NCBI GenBank assembly: GCA_030428885.1
Contig: JAUIEJ010000004.1
Location: 372,001-436,000, forward strand
DNA from: Gemmatimonadota bacterium
GTDB taxonomy: Bacteria; Gemmatimonadota; Gemmatimonadetes; Longimicrobiales; Gaopeijiaceae
Direction: 5' to 3'
Length of the DNA: 64,000 nucleotides
The notes under the pieces were generated by a model. That model was given only the letters and a program-made list of their open reading frames with translations, had not been told where the DNA came from and made no database searches. A program made the translations under genes and the position numbers. Shown in pieces: positions 35,601 through 44,301 of the stretch (position 1 is the first letter of the stretch; each line of letters begins with the position of its first letter).

Positions 35601-35657
35601 CCCGGACGAGCGCGTCCGGGTACGACGGCCGCATCGGGATCCCCCCGATGCGGCCGT
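35601..35657. terminator. Two tandem hairpins between convergent genes
   Basis: The first (35601-35620) has a perfect 8-bp stem (CCCGGACG with CGTCCGGG, 4-base loop). The second has a perfect 14-bp stem (35625-35638 with 35644-35657, 5-base loop). Neither has a long U-tract. The position in a convergent gap supports bidirectional termination. Confidence 0.65.
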
Positions 35658-35680
35658 TCGCCGTTGGGGTGGGTCGTGGG

Positions 35681-36823
35681 TCACCCCGGGGGCAGCGGGT
35701 GCGCCGACACCGTGACCAGCCCCACGTGGTCGACCGTGGCGAGCCAGACCCGATCGGGCGAGAAGCCCACCAACCGGGCGCCGGCCGGCAGGTCCACCTC
35801 CAGCACCACGCCTCCCCGGTCCACCACGGCGTAGCGGGTCGTGTCCGACTCCCACCCGGTGAGGCGCAGCCAGAGCCGGTCCTGGGGGTCGGCGGGGGCG
35901 TGGAGGGCGGCGAAGGGCGAGGTCCGCTCGGGCCAGTCCAGATCGGAGATGCGCACCGTGGCCGCGGCTTCGTCGGGATGATCGCCACTCTCCGACGCCA
36001 ACCAGCCCTCGTACCACGCCTCCCGAGCCCGGTCCGTGACCCGGGCGTCGGGCAGATCCAGCCGGGTGGTGGTCCCGTCGGACCAGCGCACCACCGAACC
36101 GTCGCCCGCCACCACCCCCACCGTCCCGTCGGAGAGCACGCCCCACGCTTCCTGGCGAGACCAGGGACGGGGCACCACCAGGAGCATCTGGGTCATGGTG
36201 AGGCCTCCCTGATCCACCACGGGCTCCCCCACCGGGTGGTCGTCGTCGGGGACCGTGGCCACCTCCCCCACCACCCGGCTCTCGCCGGTGGCCGGATCGA
36301 GGCGATGGATGGCTGCCCTGGTGAAGTCCATGCCCGGGGTCATCATGATGTTGCCGCCGTCCCGCTCCCGGAGGTAGACGAACCCCCGGGCATCGGCGGC
36401 CCGGGGCGTCTGGCTGGCCACGGCCCGGGCTCCGTCCCTGGGCGTGACGGTGCGGGCGATGCCCCCGTCCGGCGCCACGATCAGGAACCGTCCCTGTCGG
36501 GGGTCGGAGACCAGAGTGGAGTCCCCGGGAAGCGGCGCCACGTACAGGGGCGCCAGGTATTCTCCGGGTCCACGCCCCTCCCGTCCGACCCGCCACCGCT
36601 GCCCGGACTCGAGGTCGGTGAGGAGGAGCGATCGCTCCAGGGGGTCGGCAACCCAGAGCCCGCCGTCGGACGTCACACGCACCCATTCCACCGCGCTGAA
36701 CGGCTCCCCCACAGTCTGGACCGCGGGACCCAGGGGGGTGGCCTGGGCCCCGGCGGGCGCACCGGACAAGGCCCCCATCAGGAGGGCTCCCAGGGCCCTC
36801 CGCGTCGTCGTCGTCGTCGTCAT
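35681..36823 (-). CDS. Secreted six-bladed beta-propeller protein
   Basis: 380 residues from ATG 36823. The N-terminus is MTTTTTTRRALGALLMGALSGAPAGAQ, a signal peptide after a run of six Thr coded by ACG repeats. The body has 6-bladed-propeller motifs typical of Gemmatimonadota proteins: VTSDGGLWVADPLERSLLLTDLESGQ, VGREGRGPGEYLAP, PLPGDSTLVSDPRQGRFLIVAPDG. The GxGPGE motif recurs in the propeller at 44382-45458. Function unknown. It is divergent from the histidine kinase gene with a 155-base gap. Confidence 0.82.
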   Translation of the reverse strand: MTTTTTTRRALGALLMGALSGAPAGAQATPLGPAVQTVGEPFSAVEWVRVTSDGGLWVADPLERSLLLTDLESGQRWRVGREGRGPGEYLAPLYVAPLPGDSTLVSDPRQGRFLIVAPDGGIARTVTPRDGARAVASQTPRAADARGFVYLRERDGGNIMMTPGMDFTRAAIHRLDPATGESRVVGEVATVPDDDHPVGEPVVDQGGLTMTQMLLVVPRPWSRQEAWGVLSDGTVGVVAGDGSVVRWSDGTTTRLDLPDARVTDRAREAWYEGWLASESGDHPDEAAATVRISDLDWPERTSPFAALHAPADPQDRLWLRLTGWESDTTRYAVVDRGGVVLEVDLPAGARLVGFSPDRVWLATVDHVGLVTVSAHPLPPG

Positions 36824-36977
36824 GGATCCTCCTCCTCCCCGGCATGGGCGTGAACCGTCCCCACACCATGGCACCCCGAGCGACGCGGCGCGTGAACGGA
36901 GCGCAACGGAATGTTACGAGCGTGACGATGGACGCCGGGGGACTGCCGGTCGCCCGCCTCCCTGCCCAGGTTGGGAC

Positions 36978-38546
36978 ATGACCCCACACCGTCGTCCTCC
37001 CATGGCCGGGTCCCGGTGGGCCGCTCTGGCCCTGGCCGCCGCCCTGGTGGCGCTGGGGGTGGCGGGCCTGGGAGTCGAGCGAGACTACAGCCGAGCCGAG
37101 GAGGCGCGCCTCGTCGACCGCCTCGACGCCGACGCCTCCCGGCTCCGCTCGGCCCTCATGGAGCGTTGGCGCTCCGCCCAGGATGCCTTCATGGACCAGG
37201 GCCCGGAGGCTCTGGGCTCGCTGAACGACGCCGTGTCGGGAGTCTACCGCCGCAGCGAGGGCGGCGTGGAGGTGTGGGACGACAACGGCTGGCGACCCTC
37301 CGCGGCGGAGCGTCTGCCGGTGGCCGCCTCCGAGGCGTTGGCCCGGTACGGGGTGACCGAACCCCGGGCCGTGACCGTGGGTGGACGCACCGCGCCGGAG
37401 CCCGCCCTGGACGAGGCCTTCACCCTGGTGGCGATCTCCCCCTCCCTGACCCGGGTGGCGATCCTGGACCCGGCCCGGGCCCTGACCACTCTGACCCCCG
37501 GCGCCCTGGCCGACGCCGGACTTCCCCCCGCCGACGTCCGGGTCACCTGGCTGTGGCGGGGAGATCCCCTGGCCTCCGGAGGGGCGGGCCCGGCCCTCGC
37601 CGACGGCCCCGAAGTGGGAGACCGGGTCCTGGAACTCGACCGCACCACCGCCGCCGGCGAATCCGGCCCCCGCTCCACCCACGACCTCCTCTTCTTCGGC
37701 CCCACCTTCGGACCGGGTCCGGACCTCACGGTGCGGGTGTCGCCCGCCGAGGGGTCGGTGGCCTCGGTGGTGGCCCGGGGCCGGCGTGGTCGGTGGGCGG
37801 TGGGCGGCGTCATCTGGCTGCTCCTGGCGGCGGGCGGCGGCACGCTGGTGGCGGGACTCCGGCGGAGCGAGGCACTGGCCCGGCGACAGCGGGCGTTCCT
37901 GGAGGTGGTGGGCCACGAGATCCGAACGCCGCTGGCGGCCATGGACGGGGCGCTCCAGAACCTGGAGGACGGGGTGGTGACGGAGTCTGCGGCGTACCTG
38001 CCCCTGCTCCGCTCCCAGGTGGAGCGCATGCGAGCCCTGGCCGACGACGCCCTGACCCTGGCCCGGGCCCGCACCGACGGGGCCCCCGACGCGGCCGTGT
38101 CCGTGCGGCGCCTGATGGACGACGTGGAGCGACTCGGCCGGGACGCCGACGACGTGACGCTGGATCTCGACCCCGCCCTGGTGGACGCGGAGGCGGACCT
38201 TTGGGTGGGCGGGCGGGAAGGGGCGGTGGCCCGGGCGCTGGCCAATCTGGTCCGGAACGGGAGGGTTCACGGCGAGCCCCCCATCGTGGTCTCGGCGCGC
38301 CGCGCCGGGGGAGGGGTGACCCTGGAGGTGCGGGACCACGGGCCGGGCTTCGGCCCCGGCGACGCCCACCGGCTCCTCCAGCCCTTCGTTCGGGGAAAGT
38401 CGGCGGAGGAAGCCCAGCGGAGCGGATCGGGCCTGGGGCTCGCCGTCGTGGCCGAGGCCGTCCGGGAAGCCGGGGGAACGGTGACCCTGGACGACGCGTC
38501 CCCCGGCGCCCGGGTGCGGATCTTCCTTCCGGAACACGCCTCGTGA
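36978..38546 (+). CDS. Sensor histidine kinase
   Basis: 522 residues. A membrane segment (RWAALALAAALVALGVAGLGV) opens the protein, a periplasmic sensor of about 250 residues follows, and a second membrane segment (WAVGGVIWLLLAAGGGTLVAGL) leads to the kinase core. The phospho-accepting His313 is in VVGHEIRTPLAAM. ATP-site motifs are ARALANLVRNGRVHG (N box), EVRDHGPGFGPG (G1) and SGSGLGLAVV (G2). The sensor domain is not recognised. It overlaps its response regulator by 4 bp (GTGA). Confidence 0.93.
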   Translation: MTPHRRPPMAGSRWAALALAAALVALGVAGLGVERDYSRAEEARLVDRLDADASRLRSALMERWRSAQDAFMDQGPEALGSLNDAVSGVYRRSEGGVEVWDDNGWRPSAAERLPVAASEALARYGVTEPRAVTVGGRTAPEPALDEAFTLVAISPSLTRVAILDPARALTTLTPGALADAGLPPADVRVTWLWRGDPLASGGAGPALADGPEVGDRVLELDRTTAAGESGPRSTHDLLFFGPTFGPGPDLTVRVSPAEGSVASVVARGRRGRWAVGGVIWLLLAAGGGTLVAGLRRSEALARRQRAFLEVVGHEIRTPLAAMDGALQNLEDGVVTESAAYLPLLRSQVERMRALADDALTLARARTDGAPDAAVSVRRLMDDVERLGRDADDVTLDLDPALVDAEADLWVGGREGAVARALANLVRNGRVHGEPPIVVSARRAGGGVTLEVRDHGPGFGPGDAHRLLQPFVRGKSAEEAQRSGSGLGLAVVAEAVREAGGTVTLDDASPGARVRIFLPEHAS

Positions 38547-39253
38547 CGACCCGGGCCCGGATTCTCCTGGTGGAGGACCAGTGGGCGGTGGCGGCCCCCG
38601 TCCAGGACCGTCTGGAGGCCGAGGGACACGAGGTGGAACGGGTGGAGCGTGGCGACGCGGCGCTCCGGCGGGTCGAGACCGCCGCCTGGGACCTCGTGGT
38701 GCTGGACCTCATGCTCCCGGGCCGCCTCTCGGGGTTCGACGTGGCTCGGGAACTCCGCACCGGTCTGGCCCCCGGTGAAGCCGGCATTCCCATCCTCATG
38801 CTCACGGCGCGCCACGAGGTGGAGGACCGGGTGGCCGGCCTCCGGGCCGGCGCCGACGACTACCTGGTGAAGCCCTTCTCCATGGCCGAACTGGTGGCCC
38901 GGATCGACGCCCTGCTGCGCCGCGCCCGCAGTCGACCCACCGGGGAGGGCGACGTGGTGTTCGGGGCGGTCCGGGTGGATCCGGCGGCGGGACGCGTGGA
39001 AATCGACGGCCGGAAGGTGGCCCTTCCCGCCCGGGAGTTCCAGCTCCTGCGCTACTTCGTGGAACGACCGGGGCGAACCTTGTCCCGGGACGTGCTGCTC
39101 CGCGAGGTCTGGGGGTACCCCCGCACCCCCCTCAGCCGCACCGTGGACACCCACGTGGCGCGGCTGCGGGAACGCTTCGAGCCCGACCGCGCCCACCCTC
39201 GCTACTTCCGCACGGTGCGGGGGGCGGGCTACCGCTTCACCCCGGACGGGTAG
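38543..39253 (+). CDS. OmpR-family response regulator
   Basis: 236 residues from GTG 38543. Receiver domain with E11/D12, phospho-acceptor D55, Thr88 and Lys110 (DDYLVKPFS). The C-terminal winged-helix DNA-binding domain contains LPAREFQLLRYFVERPGRTLSRDVLL, TVDTHVARLRERF and FRTVRGAGYRFTP. It is the partner of the upstream kinase by gene coupling. A likely target is its own operon and the divergent propeller gene, but no repeated binding site was proven. Confidence 0.95.
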   Translation: MTTRARILLVEDQWAVAAPVQDRLEAEGHEVERVERGDAALRRVETAAWDLVVLDLMLPGRLSGFDVARELRTGLAPGEAGIPILMLTARHEVEDRVAGLRAGADDYLVKPFSMAELVARIDALLRRARSRPTGEGDVVFGAVRVDPAAGRVEIDGRKVALPAREFQLLRYFVERPGRTLSRDVLLREVWGYPRTPLSRTVDTHVARLRERFEPDRAHPRYFRTVRGAGYRFTPDG

Positions 39254-39274
39254 GCGTGCTCCCCCCCCGGGGTC

Positions 39275-40042
39275 TCACCAGGCCACGGTGGTCCAGATCA
39301 CCACGAGGCCGCAGGGCGCGTCCTTGATCCCCGCCTGGTGCCGAAGCTCCGGAGGCACCTCGCCGAAGTAGCGGTAGATCTCCATGGCCATGACGTTCTC
39401 CGTGGTGACCATGGAGAGGGGCCAGGCATCCCATGCCGCCGACCCCTCGGGGAGGTCCCGGAGCACCCTGTTGTCGAGACGATACACGAAACAGCCCGCC
39501 CCCAACTGCGACCGGAGGTTGGGGAACCCGTTGCGGGATTCGGCGAACGACATGCGTACCCTGGGCACGTCGTAGAAGGCGTCGGTGACCCGGTATTTGA
39601 TCTTGGTCTGGATGTCCACGGGATCCAGGAACACCCCGGAGCCCCGCTCCCGACGCGCGCTGAATTCGGCCCGGCCGTTGGCCGCCGCCTCCACCACGAG
39701 GCTGTCCAGGGGGATCGGTCGCGTATCCAGGGCGATCTCCACCTCGGAGCCCTCCGGCGGGAGGATCACCCGGGGCGCGAACCCCAGGGCCGTGACCCGG
39801 ATGGCCTGGGTGCCGTCGGGGAGCGTCACATCCAGCACGCCGCCGGCCGAGGCCACCCACGCGCCCCGGACGTCCTCGCCCCGGCCCAGGGCCTCCACCT
39901 GGGGAAACGCCACAGCCAGACGCGAGATGGCGTCCACCACCCGGATCCGGAGCTCGGTCTGGGCGTGGAGGGCTGAGGGGGCGACGAACGTCGCGAGGGC
40001 GGCTACGGAACACGCCGCGAGGGTCCAGGCCCGCCGGTTCAC
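39275..40042 (-). CDS. Small secreted plug-like protein, unknown
   Basis: 255 residues from GTG 40042. A signal peptide (RAWTLAACSVAALATFVAPSALHAQ) precedes a regulatory beta domain (LRIRVVDAISRLAVAFPQVEALG, VLDVTLPDGTQAIRVTALGFAPRVI, IPLDSLVVEA). The C-terminal part holds a Cys (GAGCFVYRLDN) and ends ...APCGLVVIWTTVAW. This ending matches the CGVVAFWT end of the larger protein at 10009-12246; both look like plug-type surface proteins without a barrel. Its start overlaps the upstream NTF2-like gene's stop (GTGA). Confidence 0.75.
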   Translation of the reverse strand: MNRRAWTLAACSVAALATFVAPSALHAQTELRIRVVDAISRLAVAFPQVEALGRGEDVRGAWVASAGGVLDVTLPDGTQAIRVTALGFAPRVILPPEGSEVEIALDTRPIPLDSLVVEAAANGRAEFSARRERGSGVFLDPVDIQTKIKYRVTDAFYDVPRVRMSFAESRNGFPNLRSQLGAGCFVYRLDNRVLRDLPEGSAAWDAWPLSMVTTENVMAMEIYRYFGEVPPELRHQAGIKDAPCGLVVIWTTVAW

Positions 40043-40545
40043 CCTCCCGCCCCCTCGTTGGCCACCGGGCTCGACCAGTGCAGGTGCTGGATTCTCCAGG
40101 CACCGCCCGATCGGCGAAGGACCCCCGAGACGTGGCCCCCGAAGCTCGTGGCGGTCCCGTCGCTCAGGGTGATGGTCTCGGCATACGACGAAGACACGGC
40201 CACGATGGACTCGGTGAGGGGGTCGAGGCGGGGGTCGATCCACTCCAGCCGCATGCCGGACACGCCGGGGGCGAAGTCGGCGAGGAAGGCCTCGGCCTCT
40301 GCCCGGTCGTGAAACGCCACGGCTCCGTCCGACGCCATGAAGAAGGCGGGGCCGTCTTCGAACAGGTCGAGCCAGGCCAGGGGACCCCGGGCCGCCAGCT
40401 CCGCCGGAATCCCCGTGAAGAACGCCTCGGCCCCCCGGGCGGTTTCGGCCGGAGCACTCCCGACCCCGCAGGCCATCGCACCGAGTACGAGCACCCCCGC
40501 GGCCATCCTGCGCACCCCACGAACCCACCGGGAGATCGGCTTCAC
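40039..40545 (-). CDS. NTF2/SnoaL-like (DUF4440-type) lipoprotein
   Basis: 168 residues from GTG 40545. Basic N-terminus, hydrophobic core and lipobox LGAMACG give a lipoprotein. The mature part is an alpha-plus-beta barrel fold with DLFEDGPAFFMASDGAVAFHDRAEAEAFLADFAP, VAVSSSYAETITLSDG, VSGVLRRSGGAWRIQHLHWS, typical of SnoaL-like domains in secreted proteins. No catalytic residues can be named. It is the first gene of a two-gene operon with the plug-like protein and lies close to the PadR promoter region. Confidence 0.85.
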   Translation of the reverse strand: MKPISRWVRGVRRMAAGVLVLGAMACGVGSAPAETARGAEAFFTGIPAELAARGPLAWLDLFEDGPAFFMASDGAVAFHDRAEAEAFLADFAPGVSGMRLEWIDPRLDPLTESIVAVSSSYAETITLSDGTATSFGGHVSGVLRRSGGAWRIQHLHWSSPVANEGAGG

Positions 40546-40640
40546 TCTTCACCCCCACCACCGGAACGAACGGCTGATTCGAGGGGGCAAGAGTGGGGCT
40601 CACGCCACGGGCCCCGCAAGGCCGTCGACCCCCCGCACCC

Positions 40641-40685
40641 TTGACTCCGGACGCCCCGGGGTCCCATATAGTCACAACCTGACTA
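40641..40685 (+). promoter_or_regulatory. Promoter and palindromic operator of the second PadR-ADOP operon
   Basis: A perfect 6-bp inverted repeat, TAGTCA-N5-TGACTA (40669-40685), overlaps a -10 TATAGT (40667-40672). A TTGACT -35 (40641-40646) is 20 bases upstream, slightly long. The padR GTG start is 34 bases past the -10. The repeat is well placed for autoregulation by PadR. Confidence 0.6.
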
Positions 40686-40705
40686 AACCTGGTCCGGAGA
40701 TCGCC

Positions 40706-41041
40706 GTGCCGTCCGATGCCCTCGCCGAATTCGAACTCCTGGTCATGCTCGCGGCCCTGCGTCTCGGCCCCGACGAGGCGTACACGGTCTCCATCGCCGA
40801 CGACATCCGGGGTCGCACGGGCCGATTGGTGCGTCGGGCCAACGTCTACACCACGCTGCAGCGTCTGGAAGCCAAGGGGTTCGTGGCCAGTCGCCTCGGC
40901 GAACCCCGGGAGGAACGAGGCGGACGCCCGCCGCGGCTCATCGCCGTGGAGCCGGCGGGGGTGGAGGCGGTTCGGACCACCACCGAGGCGATCCGGGCCA
41001 TGGTGGGCGACCTGGATTCCATGCTCCGGGGCCCTCGGTGA
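40706..41041 (+). CDS. PadR family transcriptional regulator
   Basis: 111 residues from GTG 40706, preceded by a CCGGAGA ribosome-binding site. Winged helix: AEFELLVMLAALRLGPDEAYTVSIADD, VRRANVYTTLQRLEAKGFVASRL, GRPPRLIAVEPAGVEAVRTT. Compared with the other PadR in this window it keeps the same ADOP-linked context. It overlaps the ADOP gene by 4 bp (GTGA). The palindrome at 40669-40685 is the likely operator. Confidence 0.92.
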   Translation: MPSDALAEFELLVMLAALRLGPDEAYTVSIADDIRGRTGRLVRRANVYTTLQRLEAKGFVASRLGEPREERGGRPPRLIAVEPAGVEAVRTTTEAIRAMVGDLDSMLRGPR

Positions 41042-43749
41042 GGGCCCCGCGCTGGGCCCGCGCCCTCCTGGCCCGACTGGCGCCCGAAGGTCGGGAGGAC
41101 GAGATCCTCGGCGACCTCGAAGAGGCGCATCGGGCGCGCAGGGCCCGGCGGAGCCGTCCGTTGGCCGCCCTCCTCACGGCGCTGGACACCCTGGACATGG
41201 CCTGGGCGCTGCTGCGCCGACGAGGCTTCGGGGGCAACCTGTCGTGGCTGGACTTCAAGCTGGGCGCCCGGATGTTGCTCCGGTATCCCGGGCTCTCGGT
41301 GCTCGGGGGACTGGCCATCGCCTTCGCCATCCTGGCCGGCGCCGGGACCTACGAATTCCTCCGTCAGGTGGCCGACCCCACCATTCCCTTCGAGGGCGGC
41401 GACCGCTGGGTCGGGATCCAGGCCTTCGACACCCGGGACGGGAAGGATCGGGACCGGGTGCTGTACGATCTGGAGACCTGGAGGACCACCCTGGCCACGG
41501 TGGATCACCTGGGCGCCTACACGTCGGCCTCCCGCACCCTGCGGGTCGGGGGCGAGGGCATCCGGCAACTGCGGGTCGCCGTCATGCAGGCCGCGGGGTT
41601 CCGGCTCGCCGGCACCGAACCCCTCTTCGGACGCACCCTCGTCGACGACGACGAACGAGCCGGCGCCCCCCTCGTGGCGGTGATCGGGTACGACGTCTGG
41701 CGCACCGCCTTCGGGAGCGACCCCGACGTGGTGGGCACCGACGTCACCCTGGGGTCGGAGCGGGTCACGGTCGTCGGGGTCATGCCCGAGGAGTTCGCGT
41801 TCCCCGTGGCCCACGAAGTGTGGCTCCCCATGCGGGTCGATCCCGGTACCGTGGCCCCCGGCGAGGGGCCTCGCGTGTGGGTCTTCGGACGACTCACCGA
41901 GGGCGCCGACCTCGATGCGGCCCAGGCCGAACTCGAACGCCTCGACGCCCGTCTCGCCACGGCCTTTCCCGAGACCCACGGGACCCGCCGATCGTTCGTG
42001 CGACCCTACGCGCTGGCCATGCTGGGCCTGCCGGGCCGGATCTCGACGGGGGCGGTCTCCCTGTGGGCGGCGGCGTGGAATCTGCCTCTGGTGCTCTTCC
42101 TCCTGCTGGTGGCAGGCAACGTGGCCCTCCTCATGTTCGCACGAGCGGCGGCGCGGGAGAGCGAACTCGTGGTACGGAGCGCCCTGGGGGCCGGCCGTCG
42201 GCGCATCGTGGGGCAGCTCTTCGCCGAGGCTCTGGTGCTGGCCGGCGTCGGGGCGGCCCTGGGACTCTCCCTGGCCCGGTACGGCCTGCGATGGGGGTAC
42301 CACGTCGTCGAATTGGAGATCTGGAACGGACCCCTTCCGTTCTGGTTCCGGCCCGAACTGTCGATCTCGACCATGGTCTACGCCGTGGGGCTCACGCTCC
42401 TGGGGGCGACCGTGGCCGGCGTGCTGCCGGCCCTCAAGGCGACCCGGGGGCTGGCCGATCGGCTGAGGGAAACCGCGGCCGGAGCCGGGGGACTGCGGTT
42501 CGGCGGGGTCTGGACGCTGGTCATCGTGGTGCAGATCGCCCTCACGTTGGCCTTTCCCGGCGTGGGGTTCGCCGTGGCCATGGAGGGTCGGGCGATCCGG
42601 GACTTCGACATGGGCATCCCGTCCCGGGAATACGTGACGGCGCGGCTGGCGCTCCGGCCTCCCGAGACCGACCTCGCCGTGTTGGAGCCCGCGACCATCG
42701 TGGGGGGAGCCTCGGCCCCGACGGACGAGGCCCAGGCCTACGCCCTCCGGGCCCGCCGGACCCTGGCCGAGTTCGACGAACGCCTGCGGGCCGACCCCCG
42801 GGTGGCCGGCGTGGCCTGGGCCACCCACGCGCCCCGGCACTACACGGGGTGGCACCAGATCGAGGTCGACACGGAGACCCGACCGTCGCCCTATGGAGCC
42901 CGGGGGCACCGCATGGGCTCCGTGGCGGTCGATCCGGCCTTCTTCCCCACCCTGGGGGTCACCCCGGTGGCCGGACGCGATTTCCGCACCGCCGATCTGG
43001 GCGCCGAGCCCGGCGTCGTGGTGGTCAACGAGGGGTTCGTGGACTTCGTGCTCGGCGGGCGTAACGCCGTGGGGGTGAACGTGCGCTACGTGGCGAGCGA
43101 GCGAGTCGCCTTCGAGGAACCCGGCCCCTGGTACCGCATCATCGGCGTGGTCCAGAACCTCGGGTCCATGTCGGGCTACGGCTCGGCGGTGATCTACCAT
43201 CCCGCCGATCCCCGGGCCCTGCATCCGGCCGCCGTGGTGGTCCACGTGCCGGGCGACGCCGAGGCGTTCCTTCCGGCCCTCGGGGCGCTGGCGTTCGACG
43301 TGGAGCCCGACCTGACGGTCTCGGGCCCCGTCCGCCTCGACCGGGTGAAGGACAGCGACGTGGAGTTCTACCGATTCTGGGTCACCATGCTCGCCATCAC
43401 GAGCGGGGTCGCGGTCGTGCTCTCCCTGGGCGGGATCTACTCGGTGATGTCGTTCACGGTGGCGCGCCGGACGCGGGAGATCGGCGTCCGGGTGGCCCTG
43501 GGGGCGCCCCGTGGCCGGATCGTCCTGGCCGTCTTCCGACGGCCCCTGATCCAGGTGAGCGTAGGGCTCCTGGCCGGGGCCGTACTGACGGGCGTGCTCC
43601 TGATGGACTTCGGCTCGGTGTCGGCGATGGAACTGGCCGTCTTCTCGGCCTACGTGGCGGCCATGGCCGCCGTCTGCATGCTCGCGTGCGTGTCGCCGAC
43701 GCGAAGGGCGCTCTCGGTGGAGCCGTCGGAGGCGCTGCGCACCGAGTAG
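41038..43749 (+). CDS. ADOP family permease (second copy)
   Basis: 903 residues. As in the copy at 7284, an N-terminal soluble segment (ARLAPEGREDEILGDLEEAHRARRARR) is followed by membrane/periplasmic/membrane units: SWLDFKLGARMLLRYPGLSVLGGLAIAFAILAGAGTYEFL, an FtsX bundle (WNLPLVLFLLLVAGNVALLMFARAAARESELVVRSALGAGRR), and a final FtsX unit (MLAITSGVAVVLSLGGIYSVMSFTVARRTREIGVRVALGAPRGR). The N-terminal segment LGDLEEAHRARR is closer to the DLEEEF type ADOP helical domain. No ATPase is fused. Substrate unknown. Confidence 0.9.
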   Translation: MRAPRWARALLARLAPEGREDEILGDLEEAHRARRARRSRPLAALLTALDTLDMAWALLRRRGFGGNLSWLDFKLGARMLLRYPGLSVLGGLAIAFAILAGAGTYEFLRQVADPTIPFEGGDRWVGIQAFDTRDGKDRDRVLYDLETWRTTLATVDHLGAYTSASRTLRVGGEGIRQLRVAVMQAAGFRLAGTEPLFGRTLVDDDERAGAPLVAVIGYDVWRTAFGSDPDVVGTDVTLGSERVTVVGVMPEEFAFPVAHEVWLPMRVDPGTVAPGEGPRVWVFGRLTEGADLDAAQAELERLDARLATAFPETHGTRRSFVRPYALAMLGLPGRISTGAVSLWAAAWNLPLVLFLLLVAGNVALLMFARAAARESELVVRSALGAGRRRIVGQLFAEALVLAGVGAALGLSLARYGLRWGYHVVELEIWNGPLPFWFRPELSISTMVYAVGLTLLGATVAGVLPALKATRGLADRLRETAAGAGGLRFGGVWTLVIVVQIALTLAFPGVGFAVAMEGRAIRDFDMGIPSREYVTARLALRPPETDLAVLEPATIVGGASAPTDEAQAYALRARRTLAEFDERLRADPRVAGVAWATHAPRHYTGWHQIEVDTETRPSPYGARGHRMGSVAVDPAFFPTLGVTPVAGRDFRTADLGAEPGVVVVNEGFVDFVLGGRNAVGVNVRYVASERVAFEEPGPWYRIIGVVQNLGSMSGYGSAVIYHPADPRALHPAAVVVHVPGDAEAFLPALGALAFDVEPDLTVSGPVRLDRVKDSDVEFYRFWVTMLAITSGVAVVLSLGGIYSVMSFTVARRTREIGVRVALGAPRGRIVLAVFRRPLIQVSVGLLAGAVLTGVLLMDFGSVSAMELAVFSAYVAAMAAVCMLACVSPTRRALSVEPSEALRTE

Positions 43750-43789
43750 GATCAGCGCTCCGGCACGGGGAGGCGATCACCCATGGGCG

Positions 43790-44047
43790 TCACAGCCTCA
43801 CGTCCAGATCCGCTCCAGGCTCGGGACTCCGTCGAATCCCGCGTCGAACGACATCGACACAGGGAGCGATCGCATCGCGACGTCGGATCGCGACATACCG
43901 ATGGAGGATCTCCTGGATGACCCCGGCGTCGGTGACCAGCCGCTGTGAGCCGGCGATCAGTCGCTCGAGTACCCGGCGAGCCGCCTGCTTGTTGGGGTGC
44001 TCGGCGCCCACCAGAACCATGGGCACGTTGGAATCGACGAAGATCAC
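43790..44047 (-). pseudogene. Degenerate VapC-type PIN toxin (internal deletion and frameshift)
   Basis: The open frame encodes 85 residues. Residues 1-66 are a good PIN N-terminus ([21 protein letters not shown]5; [31 protein letters not shown]46). After that the frame is nonsense ([11 protein letters not shown]). In another frame, ending with a stop at 43798, the DNA still codes [16 protein letters not shown], the normal C-terminal motif of this PIN group. About 45-50 codons with the third acidic residue are missing. The gene is probably inactive. Its start overlaps the antitoxin stop by 4 bp. Confidence 0.82.
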
Positions 44048-44301
44048 GGGCTCCCTTCACCGAGGTAGCCGGCCCGGATCTGCGACTCCATCTCCTCGAT
44101 GTCCGCGGTCGGGTAGGCGTGGGCCGCCGCCTCACGCACCACGAGGAGCTTCGCGTCCGCACCCCGCTCCGGCTCGTCAGCCCGCGCCTCGCGCAACACA
44201 GTCCTGACGTAGTCGGAGACCGTGGTACGGCGCCGTCGCGCGGCGGCCTGGAGCGCCCGATGCTCCTCGTCGTCCAGAATGACCTGAAGTCGATGACTCA
44301 T
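44044..44301 (-). CDS. Antitoxin of VapB/RHH (ribbon-helix-helix) type
   Basis: 85 residues. The N-terminus is a ribbon-helix-helix DNA-binding fold: [37 protein letters not shown]. The C-terminal half ([37 protein letters not shown]) is the toxin-binding tail of this type. It normally represses its own operon and neutralises the PIN toxin encoded next. The PIN gene here is broken, so it could now be an orphan. Half-sites in the promoter are described separately. Confidence 0.85.
   Translation of the reverse strand: MSHRLQVILDDEEHRALQAAARRRRTTVSDYVRTVLREARADEPERGADAKLLVVREAAAHAYPTADIEEMESQIRAGYLGEGSP

Noticed and set aside
36444-36977. Long upstream extension of the histidine kinase frame
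   Set aside because: The extra 178 residues are Arg/Pro-rich, lie over the opposite-strand propeller gene and its promoter, and the membrane-anchored protein starts naturally at 36978.
43752-44162. 136-residue minus-strand frame over the TA locus
   Set aside because: It is a shadow in a third frame of the antitoxin and PIN genes with Arg/Ser-rich composition.
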